From Acidobacteriota bacterium (lineage in GTDB: Bacteria; Acidobacteriota; Vicinamibacteria; Vicinamibacterales; UBA2999), in NCBI GenBank assembly GCA_016213695.1, contig JACQZV010000006.1, positions 1 to 41,327 of the forward strand: a stretch of 41,327 nucleotides of DNA, read 5' to 3'. This document shows, piece after piece, positions 34,042 to 41,327 of the stretch. The position numbers were made by a program, and so were the translations under genes. The notes beneath the pieces were generated by a model. It saw nothing but the letters and a program-made list of their open reading frames with translations, had not been told where the DNA came from and searched no databases. How positions within the stretch are numbered: the first letter of the stretch is position 1; each line of letters begins with the position of its first letter.

Positions 34042-35370
34042 ATGGGTGACATTCGGCCGCTCGACCGGCCCTCGTTAGCCGCGATGGACGACGCCACGCG
34101 GCGCCGGCACCTCGTGCGCGCGGTGGCCGCCTCCGCGGTCGGCACGACCATCGAGTGGTACGACTTTTTTCTCTACGGCGTGGCCGCCGCCACGGTCTTC
34201 CCCCAGAAGTTCTTTCCGCAGTCGGATCCCTTCACGGGCCAGCTCCTCTCCTTCTCGACGTTCTTCATCGGCTTCGCCGCCAGGCCGCTCGGCGCCGCGC
34301 TGTTCGGCCACTTCGGCGACCGCGTCGGCCGCAAGGCGCTGCTCATCATCACGATCATGATGATGGGCGTCGCCACGGTCGGCATCGGCCTCATTCCGTC
34401 GTACGACGTCATCGGGGTGTGGGGCGCGGTGCTGCTCATCGTCGCGCGTGTCTTTCAGGGGATCAGCGTCGGCGGCGAGTGGAGCGGGTCGGTGCTGATG
34501 GCGGGGGAGTGGGCCGATCCGAAGCGGCGCGGCTTCACCACGAGCTTCGCGCAGTTCGGCGCGCCGGCCGGCATGGTCCTCGCCAACGGCGCGCTCGCGC
34601 TCGTGACGATGATGACCACCGACCAGCAGTTCCTCGACTGGGCGTGGCGCGTGCCGTTCCTCGTGAGCGTCGTCCTCGTATTCGTCGGGCTCTACATCCG
34701 GATCGGCGTGCTCGAGACCCCGGTCTTCGAGAGCCTCAAGGCCCGGGGCGCCGTGCGGAAGGCGCCCCTCGTCGAAGTCGTCCGGAAGAACTGGCGCGAG
34801 ATCGCGTTGACGGCGCGGCTGCGCACCGGGCAGCAGGTGGACTTTTACATCTTCACGACCTACATCATCACCTACGCCACGCAGCAGCTCGGGTTCAGCC
34901 GCAGCATGATCCTGAGCTTCGTGATGCTGCAGGCGCTGCTCTCGACGATGGTGACGCCGTTCTTCGGGCACCTGTCCGACGTCTACGGGCGCCGCCGCGT
35001 CGTCGCCATCGGCTGCGTCATCATGGCCATCTACCCGTTCATCTACTTCGGCCTGCTCGACATGCGTTCGACGACGCTCGCGTTCGTGGCGGTGTTCTTC
35101 GCGCTGCCGCTGCACGACATGCAGTACGCGCCGCAGGCGGCGTTGATTTCGGAGAGCTTTCCCGGCTCGCTGCGCTACAGCGGCTCGTCGCTCGGCTACC
35201 AGCTCGCGTCGATTACGGCCGGCGGTCCCGCGCCCATTATTGCCGTGCTGCTGTACCAGCGGTTCGGCTCGTCACGGGCCGTGGCGGTCTACATGGCCAT
35301 CTGCGCGGTCATCAGCCTCGTCTGCGTGTTCGCGCTGAAGGAGCGGGCGGGGACGCTGGATCAGCAGTAG
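34042..35370 (+). CDS. MFS transporter of the metabolite:H+ symporter (MHS) family
   Basis: A 442-residue, twelve-helix transporter. The MHS signature GTTIEWYDFFLYG opens helix 1; GHFGDRVGRKALL between helices 2 and 3 and GHLSDVYGRRRVV between 8 and 9 are the two MFS loops; ARVFQGISVGGEWSGSVLM is typical of the ProP/ShiA/TcuC/citrate branch. It imports organic acids or compatible solutes with protons. Its partner gene tcuB suggests a citrate- or tricarballylate-like tricarboxylate (inference). ATG 34042 is the first start; ATG 34084 is also possible, and neither has a clear ribosome-binding site. Confidence 0.9.
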   Translation: MGDIRPLDRPSLAAMDDATRRRHLVRAVAASAVGTTIEWYDFFLYGVAAATVFPQKFFPQSDPFTGQLLSFSTFFIGFAARPLGAALFGHFGDRVGRKALLIITIMMMGVATVGIGLIPSYDVIGVWGAVLLIVARVFQGISVGGEWSGSVLMAGEWADPKRRGFTTSFAQFGAPAGMVLANGALALVTMMTTDQQFLDWAWRVPFLVSVVLVFVGLYIRIGVLETPVFESLKARGAVRKAPLVEVVRKNWREIALTARLRTGQQVDFYIFTTYIITYATQQLGFSRSMILSFVMLQALLSTMVTPFFGHLSDVYGRRRVVAIGCVIMAIYPFIYFGLLDMRSTTLAFVAVFFALPLHDMQYAPQAALISESFPGSLRYSGSSLGYQLASITAGGPAPIIAVLLYQRFGSSRAVAVYMAICAVISLVCVFALKERAGTLDQQ

Positions 35371-35372
35371 AG

Positions 35373-35555
35373 CGGTTCTCGGGTGCTCGGGTGCTCAGGT
35401 GCTCAGGTGCTGGGGTGCTCAGGTGCTCGGGTGCCTGGGTGCCCGTTCACATGGGTTCATTGGTTTCACGAACGAACCTGAGCACCAATGAACCCAGGAA
35501 CCTGAAGAACCGGCACCCCAGCACCAGAGCACCCCAGCACCCGAGCACCCAAGAA
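35373..35555. repeat. Long inverted array of GGTGCTCA words
   Basis: The left side has GGTGCTCGGGTGCTCAGGTG and further 8-base words (35373-35463); the right side has complementary CAGCACC/GAGCACCC words (35477-35555). It occupies the gap between convergent genes. The word is nearly the same as at 30985 but the arrangement differs, so the two are not simple copies. Confidence 0.9.
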
Positions 35556-35562
35556 CCCTCTT

Positions 35563-38427
35563 CTACCGGGCTTTCTCCAGCGCAAAGTCCAGGTTCCGCT
35601 GCGCGTCGGCGAAATCGGGCCGCAGGGCGAGCGACTGCCGGAAGCGGTCGATCGCCTCGTCCAGCCTGCCGAGCGAGGCGAGCGCGACGCCCATGTTGTT
35701 GAGGGCCTCCACGGAGCCTGGCGCCAGCTCCAGCACCGCGCGGAACTGTTCGACCGCTTCCGCAAACCGGCCGGCTTCGAGCAGGGCCGTCGCTCGCGCG
35801 TAGCGCTCGCGGACCTGTGCGTCGGCGGCGCCCGCGGGTGGAGTCTGGCGGTCGGCCGTCGTGCCCAGCAGCCGCTGCAGCTCGGGCGATTCCGGCACGA
35901 TCGAGCCGAGATAGCCGCTGCCGGCCACCGTCCGTCCCCTGGTCAGGCCGGCGCCTCCATCCGCAGCGCGATACGCCAGATCGCTCATGGCCAGATACGT
36001 CTCGATCCCGTCGACGAGCGCGACGGGCGTGCCGCCGCTGAAGCACGCCGGGCACCACGCGGCCACCTGATTCACGGCGATGACGGAGGGCGGGATCCCG
36101 CCCTCGCCGAAATCCAGCAGCGACCGCTTGCCGTACTCCTGGATGGGACGGTCGTCAGTCACCGGCGGCGACTCGCGCGTTGCCGCGACGAGCGTCTCCG
36201 TGGAAGCGACGAAGGTGCCGACAATCTCGCGCGGGCTTCCGAGATCGAGCCGCCGCAGGTCGGCCTGCACCGCCGGAGCGCGCAAGAGCGCCGCCGCCAC
36301 GCGGCCCGGATCGATCGTGTTCCGCGCGTCGTTGGCGCCGATGAGCAGGAGATTCGTGTTGGCGCCGGAGAGGAGCACTGCGTTCGGGAAGACATCGACG
36401 AACGCGCGGATCATCGACAGGATCGTGTCGTGCGGCACGCCGAACACCGGCAGCCACTGGCTGAGGTAGCCGCCCGGCGTCAGTCGCGAGCGCGCACTGC
36501 GGTAGAACTCGCGCGAGTAGAGCCCGGCGACCCCCGCATGCACGATCGGCGGCGGCTCGAGCGTAATCAGGTCGTACGATCCGGCCGCCTGCATCCGCAG
36601 GTGATCGCGGCCGTCATTGACGTACACGGCCACGCGCGGGTCGCGCAGGACATCGTGGTTGACGTCGCTGAAGTAACTCGAGTGCCGGAGGACGTGCGCC
36701 GACAGGTCCACGATGTCGACGCGCTCGACCGTCGGGTGCAGCGTCGCCGCGTGTGCCGTATTGCCCACCCCGTAACAGAGCACCAGCACGCGCGTCGGGC
36801 TGTCGAGCGACAGCAGCGGGATGTGCGCCATGGCGCGCATGTAGCGCTGGGAGAAGAGCTCCGTTGACGACATCGGATGTCCGTTCGTCACCAGCACCCG
36901 GCCGCCGTCGGGGCCGTCGGTGACGGCAATGACCTCGGTCAGCCCCTCGCTGACCGCGTACGCCTTCTCCAGGGGAAAGAGCATTTCTTTCGCGATCAGA
37001 GCGTCGGACGGCAGCAGGAGCCAGAGGCCAAGGCTGGCGGCGGCCACGGTCAGCGAGCCGGCGAGCGGCCACGGGCCGGGCCGATCGGCGCGCCCCGCCA
37101 GGTACAGGGGAGCGATTCCGCCCGCCGAGACGCTGACGAGCAGCGTCGTGCTGGCCTGGATGCCGAGCATCGGCAGCAGGAGAAAGCCGGTGGCGAGGGA
37201 GCCGCCGACGGCCCCCGCAGTATTGGCCAGGTAGAGCACGCCCGCGCGTCGCCCGACGCGCGATTCCACGCACTGGATGGCGGCGTTGGCCAGCGGGAAC
37301 GCGAAGCCCATCAGAAGCGACGGCAGTCCCGCCACCGCGATGATGGGCGCGGCGTTGAACCAGACCTCCGCCCACGACCGCGCCCAGCCGTCGAGGGCGA
37401 GCTGGCCGGCGGACCAGTCGCGGATCTGCCGTGCGTCGATGGAGACCAGGCCCAGGAGTGTTGACGCGACGAACAGCCCCTGCACGAGCATCCACATCTG
37501 GACCGGCCGGCCGACCCGGCGCTGCAGCCATCCACCCGCGAGCGCGCCCGCGCCGATGCCGCACAGGATCACGGTGAGCAGCAGCGAGAAGACCGCGCGG
37601 TATTCGCCCAGCACGATGCTGAAGTGGCGGAACCAGACGATCTCCATGCCCATCGCGGCAAAGCCGGACAGGGCGATGGCGAGGCTGGTCCACGCTGTTG
37701 TCGGGTCCGGCTGAAGCCGGACACTACGTACGTCCGCATCACCGCGTGCGTCCTTCTTGATGTACGTAGTGTCCGGCTTTAGCCGGACCGTGGCGCCGCG
37801 TGCGAGCGAGAAGGCACCAAGCGCCGCGGCGACATTGAACGCGAACGCGACGAGCTGCGTGCGCTGGAAGCCAAACGCGGGCACGAGCGCGAAGTCCGTG
37901 AGGAAGCAGCCCACCGCGGCCCCGGTGGTGTTGGCGGCGTAGAGCAGCGCAATCCGCCATCCGCCGGCCGGCAGCTCGCGCCCGACGACATGCCGGACGA
38001 GCAGCGTCAGGGTGCCGCCCATCAGCAGCGTGATTGGCGCCAGCAGGCCGACGGCCAGCGCCGCGCGCCCGACATATGACGACGTGGTGAGGATGTACCA
38101 GCCGTCGGGCCCTGGGGTGTAGGAGGAGAAGCGGGCCGACAGGTCTCCAAGGTGCGGCAGCAGCGCGGACAGCCCGAGCGCGAGCGCGCCCACGGCGAGC
38201 TCCACGACGCCAAAGGCGCGCAGCAGCGAGTCGGGCCGGAGGCGGTAGCGTCGATCCGCCCAGGCGCCGGCCGCGAAGCTGCCGGCGCCCAGTCCGAGCA
38301 TGAACACCGCCACGACGAGCGACGCCGAGTAGATCGTGTTGCCGAAGACATTGCCGAAGGCGCGCACCCAGACGACCTGATAGATGAGGCCGCTCAGGCC
38401 CGAGCAGACAAACAGCAGATAGACCAT
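35563..38427 (-). CDS. Membrane protein fused to a spermidine-synthase-like domain and C-terminal TPRs
   Basis: A 954-residue protein. Residues 1-490: about 12-14 membrane helices (start LLFVCSGLSGLIYQVVWVRAFG, typical of fused spermidine synthases). Residues about 500-780: a SAM-type Rossmann domain with VLVLCYGVGNTAHA and VDIVDLSAHVL. Residues about 880-954: two tetratricopeptide repeats. In true spermidine synthases the glycine motif is GGGDG and the active site has a late Asp; here the corresponding spots read CYGVGN and YDLITLEPPP (D619...E624), so aminopropyl transfer is doubtful. Two palindromic repeats lie in-frame at residues 214-221 and 234-241. It stands alone on its strand. Confidence 0.87.
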   Translation of the reverse strand: MVYLLFVCSGLSGLIYQVVWVRAFGNVFGNTIYSASLVVAVFMLGLGAGSFAAGAWADRRYRLRPDSLLRAFGVVELAVGALALGLSALLPHLGDLSARFSSYTPGPDGWYILTTSSYVGRAALAVGLLAPITLLMGGTLTLLVRHVVGRELPAGGWRIALLYAANTTGAAVGCFLTDFALVPAFGFQRTQLVAFAFNVAAALGAFSLARGATVRLKPDTTYIKKDARGDADVRSVRLQPDPTTAWTSLAIALSGFAAMGMEIVWFRHFSIVLGEYRAVFSLLLTVILCGIGAGALAGGWLQRRVGRPVQMWMLVQGLFVASTLLGLVSIDARQIRDWSAGQLALDGWARSWAEVWFNAAPIIAVAGLPSLLMGFAFPLANAAIQCVESRVGRRAGVLYLANTAGAVGGSLATGFLLLPMLGIQASTTLLVSVSAGGIAPLYLAGRADRPGPWPLAGSLTVAAASLGLWLLLPSDALIAKEMLFPLEKAYAVSEGLTEVIAVTDGPDGGRVLVTNGHPMSSTELFSQRYMRAMAHIPLLSLDSPTRVLVLCYGVGNTAHAATLHPTVERVDIVDLSAHVLRHSSYFSDVNHDVLRDPRVAVYVNDGRDHLRMQAAGSYDLITLEPPPIVHAGVAGLYSREFYRSARSRLTPGGYLSQWLPVFGVPHDTILSMIRAFVDVFPNAVLLSGANTNLLLIGANDARNTIDPGRVAAALLRAPAVQADLRRLDLGSPREIVGTFVASTETLVAATRESPPVTDDRPIQEYGKRSLLDFGEGGIPPSVIAVNQVAAWCPACFSGGTPVALVDGIETYLAMSDLAYRAADGGAGLTRGRTVAGSGYLGSIVPESPELQRLLGTTADRQTPPAGAADAQVRERYARATALLEAGRFAEAVEQFRAVLELAPGSVEALNNMGVALASLGRLDEAIDRFRQSLALRPDFADAQRNLDFALEKAR
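37705..37788. repeat. Two opposed palindromes inside a coding sequence
   Basis: 37705-37727 (reverse) and 37766-37788 (forward, core GTCCGGCTTTAGCCGGAC) lie head to head within the membrane/spermidine-synthase-like gene. They are translated as VRLQPDPTT and VRLKPDTTY, with a charged IKKDARGDADVRS between them. They fall between predicted membrane helices. Confidence 0.85.
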
Positions 38428-38466
38428 ATCGGCGGAAGCGGGTCATTGTCAGCGAGCCGTCGTCGC

Positions 38467-38517
38467 TTGACAACCCCGGGTCTCTCATTGTGATTGCGCC
38501 CGGAACTGGGCGATAAT
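38467..38517 (+). promoter_or_regulatory. Candidate promoter(s) for the redox operon
   Basis: A perfect -35 box TTGACA (38467-38472) is followed after 16 bases by TGTGAT (38489-38494). A second, overlapping pair is TTGTGA (38488-38493), 18 bases, GATAAT (38512-38517). Either would start transcription 25-50 bases before the first gene of the operon. Confidence 0.45.
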
Positions 38518-38548
38518 CGGCGCCGATATCTCTATTGTGGAGGCTGGC

Positions 38549-39580
38549 ATGAAATCCTTGATTGCGGTCGTGACGCTCGTGGCGCTGGCTACGCTGACTC
38601 TTGCAGCGCAGGGCGGCAGGCCGCTCATCGTGCAGACCAATTCGGCGGGCGACAACGTGATGCTCATCGACCCGGCCACCGACCGGATCGTCACGGAGAT
38701 CCCCGAGATCGAGGTGGGCCACGGCGCCGCGGCCGCCCCCGACGGCAGCCGCCTGTATTTCAGCAACGAGGCACTGAGCACGCTCGACGTGGTCGACACG
38801 AGGACCATGCGCGTCGCGAAGCGGATTCCGCTGAGCGGGCATCCCAACAACGTGTCGATTCGCAAGGACGGCAAGCGCGTCTACGTCGCCATCACCGGAC
38901 CCCAGGGGGGCGTTGATGTCATCGACACGATGGGCGACCAGCGCGCGAAGACCATCCGGGTGCTCGGCGGCGTGCACAACCCGATCCTCACGCCCGACGG
39001 CAAGTACGTCGTCGCCGGCTCCACGGGCGGCGCGGTCGCCACGGTGATCAACACCGAGACCGAGATGCCCGAGTGGTCGATTCACTTCGAAGGCGGCGTG
39101 CGTGTCTTCTGCTTCGAGGCGAATCCGGACGGTTCGACCAAGCGCATGTTCGCCCAGATCACGAACCTGCACGGCTTCGCCATCGTCGACTGGGCGCAGC
39201 GGAAGGAAGTGGGCCGCATCAAGCTGCCGGATATCCCCGTAGCCGAGCGGAACAACGAAGGCATTCAGGGCGCCCCCGCGCACGGGATTCTCATCACGCC
39301 GGACGGCAAGACGCTCTGGTCGACGAGCAAGTTCAACAGCGCCGTCTACGTGTATTCGATGCCCGACCTCAAGTACATCGGCGAAGTGAAGGTCGGCAAG
39401 GTGCCCGACTGGATCACCTTCACGCCGGACAGCAAGAAGCTGTACGTCGCCAACGCGCACGACAACACCGTGTCGGTGATCGACGTCGCCGCGCGCAAGG
39501 AGATCACGCGGATCAAGGTCGGACAGGTGCCGAAGCGGAACATCACGGCGATTCTGCCGACGTTCCCGGCCACCAATTGA
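38549..39580 (+). CDS. Exported YVTN-family beta-propeller protein
   Basis: A 343-residue protein with a signal peptide (LIAVVTLVALATLTLAAQ). The rest is a seven-bladed propeller of YVTN/cytochrome-d1-like repeats: VMLIDPATDRIV, LDVVDTRTMRVAKRI, VDVIDTMGD, VYVYSMPDLKYIGEV and LYVANAHDNTVSVIDVAAR are blade strands. No heme-binding His is obvious, so it is not a heme d1 enzyme. TGGAGG before ATG 38549 marks the start. It is followed 8 bases later by a c-type cytochrome gene, so it probably supports or senses a periplasmic redox process; the precise role is unknown. Confidence 0.88.
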   Translation: MKSLIAVVTLVALATLTLAAQGGRPLIVQTNSAGDNVMLIDPATDRIVTEIPEIEVGHGAAAAPDGSRLYFSNEALSTLDVVDTRTMRVAKRIPLSGHPNNVSIRKDGKRVYVAITGPQGGVDVIDTMGDQRAKTIRVLGGVHNPILTPDGKYVVAGSTGGAVATVINTETEMPEWSIHFEGGVRVFCFEANPDGSTKRMFAQITNLHGFAIVDWAQRKEVGRIKLPDIPVAERNNEGIQGAPAHGILITPDGKTLWSTSKFNSAVYVYSMPDLKYIGEVKVGKVPDWITFTPDSKKLYVANAHDNTVSVIDVAARKEITRIKVGQVPKRNITAILPTFPATN

Positions 39581-39588
39581 GGTCTCCC

Positions 39589-40443
39589 ATGGGCCGGTCT
39601 TCTGCTTTCTTCGCAGTGGTCGCGCTGCTGCTGGCGCCCGGGCTCCCGTCGGCGCGGGCGGCGCAGCAGGGCGGCGGCGCCGCCCCGGCGATGCTGGACT
39701 ACGAGGTGTTCAAGGCGCGCGTGCAGCCGATCCTGATGGCGCCGCGGAAGGGGAACGCGCGCTGCGTGTCGTGCCACGCGACCGGCGGGGGCAACTCCTA
39801 TCTGGAGCCGCTGCCGGCGGGCAGCACGACGTACACCGAGGATCAGACGCGGCGCAACTTCGAGCGCGTCGCGCGGCTGGTCGCGCCGGGCGAGCCGCTC
39901 AAGAGCCTCCTGCTGCTCAATCCGCTCGCGGAAGAGGCGGGCGGCAGCCACTGGCACGGCGGCGGCAAGCACTGGCAGTCGCAGAACGACGCGGAATGGC
40001 AGGCGCTGGCGGCCTGGGTGAAGACGAGGGCGGACGCGCCCGCGGCGTCAGCGTCCGCGGCGCGGCCGGTGGCTGCACCGGCGCCGCCGCCCGCATCGCC
40101 GCTCGATTACGACGCGTTCAAGGCACGCGTGCAGCCGATCCTGATGGCGTCGCGGAAAGGGAACGCGCGCTGCGTGTCGTGCCACGCCACCGGCGGCGGC
40201 AATTCCTACCTGGAGCCGCTGCCATCGGGCAGCACGACGTACACCGAGGATCAGACGCGGCGCAACTTCGATCGCGTCACGCGGCTGGTCGCGCCGGGCG
40301 AGCCGCTCAAGAGCCTCCTGCTGCTCAATCCGCTCGCGGAAGAGGCGGGCGGCAGCCACTGGCACGGCGGCGGCAAGCACTGGCAGTCGCAGAACGACGC
40401 CGAGTGGCAGACGTTGGCGGCGTGGGTCCGCGGCACGCGGTGA
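39589..40443 (+). CDS. Exported diheme cytochrome c with a tandemly duplicated domain
   Basis: A 284-residue protein: a signal peptide (FFAVVALLLAPGLPSARA), then two nearly identical domains, residues about 36-144 and 172-280, joined by an Ala/Pro-rich linker. Each has one heme motif, CVSCH at 59-63 and 195-199, followed by an invariant HWHGGGKHW that could give the second axial ligand. The domain start FKARVQPILM resembles heme proteins of the planctomycete-type cytochrome group. The repeats are also almost identical in DNA, offset by exactly 408 bases. It should carry electrons in the periplasm between the propeller and Rieske partners. Its TGA overlaps the GTG of the next gene. Confidence 0.88.
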   Translation: MGRSSAFFAVVALLLAPGLPSARAAQQGGGAAPAMLDYEVFKARVQPILMAPRKGNARCVSCHATGGGNSYLEPLPAGSTTYTEDQTRRNFERVARLVAPGEPLKSLLLLNPLAEEAGGSHWHGGGKHWQSQNDAEWQALAAWVKTRADAPAASASAARPVAAPAPPPASPLDYDAFKARVQPILMASRKGNARCVSCHATGGGNSYLEPLPSGSTTYTEDQTRRNFDRVTRLVAPGEPLKSLLLLNPLAEEAGGSHWHGGGKHWQSQNDAEWQTLAAWVRGTR

Positions 40444-40994
40444 TCGGCCGCAGAACCTTCCTCGGTCAGACGCTCGTCATCGGCGCGCTGGGTCTGGCGC
40501 GGCGCCTGTGGGCCCAGGGCGCCGCGTTTCTCCGCTTCCGTCCGCTCCCGGCGCCGGTGGCCGTGCCGCTCGCCGACATGCTCGCGCAGTGGCGGTCGCG
40601 GCAGTTCGTCGCCGACGCCGTGACCCTCGACACGGCGGCCACCCCCAACCAGCCGATTCGCATCACGGGGATGGTCGTGCGCACCGGCGCGGCGGGCGAC
40701 AATACGCCCGACCGCTTCCAGGCCGTCTGCCTCCGCTGCCCGCACGAGGGCTGCGAAATCGAGTTCGTCAGCGACCCGGCCAGGCTGCCGCCCGAGGTCG
40801 TCACCGAGATCGGCCATCCCGTCACCGAGCCGGTCTACGTCTGCCCCTGCCACAACAGCACGTTCACCGCGGAAACCGGCGAGCGGCTCGCCGGTCCCGC
40901 GCCGCGCGGCCTCTACCGCTTCCGTGTGACGAAGGTCAGCGAGACGGCGGTCGAGATCGGCGAGGTGGAAGAAGACCTGCTGCTGTTCGTCTGA
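40440..40994 (+). CDS. Tat-exported Rieske [2Fe-2S] protein
   Basis: A 184-residue protein. RRTFLGQ at residues 4-10 and a following hydrophobic stretch form a twin-arginine signal that may stay as an anchor. The Rieske cluster ligands are present: Cys100 and His102 in CPHEGC, and Cys135 and His138 in CPCHNSTF; the flanking Cys105 and Cys137 are placed to form the stabilising disulfide of high-potential Rieske proteins. GPAPRGLYRFRV is the usual proline-rich turn. It is not next to a cytochrome b, so this is not a bc1 operon. The GTG start overlaps the cytochrome stop. It is the last gene of the three-gene redox unit. Confidence 0.92.
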   Translation: MIGRRTFLGQTLVIGALGLARRLWAQGAAFLRFRPLPAPVAVPLADMLAQWRSRQFVADAVTLDTAATPNQPIRITGMVVRTGAAGDNTPDRFQAVCLRCPHEGCEIEFVSDPARLPPEVVTEIGHPVTEPVYVCPCHNSTFTAETGERLAGPAPRGLYRFRVTKVSETAVEIGEVEEDLLLFV

Positions 40995-41066
40995 ACCCGC
41001 GGTGTGTCGCGCGCCGGTCGCTGCTAAAGCGGTTTGCAGATGGCTGTGGCAGGCCAGGGCCAGGCA
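40995..41066. other. Short non-coding leader to the nested inverted repeat
   Basis: No gene is supported. It is a G+C-rich stretch with no ribosome-binding site ahead of any open frame. Open frames running through here and the inverted repeat are Arg/Pro/Ala-rich with no family resemblance. Confidence 0.4.
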
Positions 41067-41242
41067 CGGGCCCGGGATTTGGCTGCGGTCCTCCGCTCAG
41101 CACCGCGGAACACCCGGCTCTCCGCCGGCCCTTCACGCCCCGCGCAGGTCCGTGACCTGCGCGTCTTCACGCTGCGAGCCGGGTGTTTCCCCGTCGCTGT
41201 CGCGGTGCTTCGAGTGCGGTCCTCGATCACATCCCGGGCCCG
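41067..41242. repeat. Nested inverted repeat, 176 bp, possible structured RNA or miniature element
   Basis: Four nested pairings: CGGGCCCGGGAT (41067-41078) with 41231-41242 (12 bp, perfect); AGCACCGCG (41099-41107) with 41201-41209 (9 bp); AACACCCGGCTC (41109-41120) with 41176-41187 (12 bp, perfect); and CGCGCAGGTC (41141-41150) with 41154-41163 (10 bp, 3-base loop). TGCGGTCCTC also occurs as a direct repeat at 41084-41093 and 41215-41224. It lies 72 bases after the Rieske gene and bears no resemblance to the other repeat classes in the window. It may be an RNA, a terminator complex or a transposable remnant. Confidence 0.7.
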
Positions 41243-41327
41243 CGCCCGCCGTGGCGCGAGCCGCCGCGTTCGAGAGGCGCGACTGTCGGCGTCGTGACAC
41301 GCGGCAGGGGTAAACCGGGCCCGAAAC
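41243..41327. other. Non-coding end of window
   Basis: G+C-rich, no supported gene. It ends CCGGGCCCG, resembling the outer arm of the nested inverted repeat, so a second copy might begin at or beyond the window edge. Confidence 0.35.

Noticed and set aside
38549..39580. Heme d1 nitrite reductase
   Set aside because: The propeller resembles that family only through the YVTN blade repeats; it lacks the cytochrome c domain and active-site histidines.
40440..40994. Cytochrome bc1 Rieske subunit
   Set aside because: Cluster ligands fit, but no cytochrome b or c1 gene is adjacent and the upstream genes encode a propeller and a small diheme protein.
41067..41242. Integron attC site
   Set aside because: Although it is an imperfect inverted repeat, I could not find the paired R'/R'' core sites ending in GTT/AAC at its limits, and no integrase or cassette array is present.

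Overview
The window is a high-GC, gene-dense chromosomal segment. It most likely comes from an Acidobacteriota genome of the Vicinamibacteria type (inference). Three things point there: paired DUF1592/DUF1552 proteins, many exported proteins of organotroph metabolism (amidohydrolase, metallo-beta-lactamase-fold lipoproteins, xanthine-dehydrogenase-type subunit), and intergenic spaces full of short palindromes with the core GTCCGGCTTCAGCCGGAC, which I associate from memory with that group. I see no rRNA, tRNA, CRISPR array, phage genes or insertion-sequence transposase.

Layout. 182-1204: exported thrombospondin-type-3-repeat protein with a terminator-like hairpin. 1493-2356: TauD-type dioxygenase. 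2487-4715 (minus): Tat-exported molybdopterin-binding subunit. 4869-7057: exported unknown protein coupled to methylmalonate-semialdehyde dehydrogenase. 7138-9717: divergent C4-dicarboxylate transporter (DctA) and D-tartrate dehydratase (TarD), a coherent tartrate uptake and use module. 9783-12320: two metallo-beta-lactamase-fold lipoproteins. 12421-25172: an uninterrupted plus-strand run of beta-helix protein, O-methyltransferase, DUF1592 protein, DUF1552 protein, ankyrin protein, exported carboxymuconolactone-decarboxylase-like protein, double VOC protein, exported amidohydrolase, exported class II aldolase-like protein, exported cupin, membrane-anchored RidA-like protein and SnoaL-like protein.

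25312-29539 (minus): YdiJ-type FAD/Fe-S dehydrogenase behind a serine-glyoxylate-type aminotransferase. 29687-31942 (plus): a histidinol-dehydrogenase-family enzyme and an SDR. 32043-32660 (minus): a second exported carboxymuconolactone-decarboxylase-like protein. 32881-35370: divergent TcuB-type Fe-S/heme membrane protein and an MHS-family transporter. 35563-38427 (minus): membrane protein fused to a spermidine-synthase-like domain and TPRs. 38549-40994 (plus): a tight three-gene redox operon (YVTN beta-propeller, duplicated cytochrome c domain, Rieske protein). 41067-41242: a large nested inverted repeat.

Two non-coding themes stand out. First, most longer intergenic spaces hold tandem 7-8-base words followed by their reverse complements, with a different word at different loci, so each can fold into a long hairpin. 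Second, a family of short palindromes keeps a constant GGCTTCAGCC core while its flanking arms change on both sides together. Members of this family lie in-frame inside two genes and supply the stop codon of a third. Among proteins, the most unusual pattern is a run of normally cytosolic enzyme folds that all carry export signals (20094-24717).
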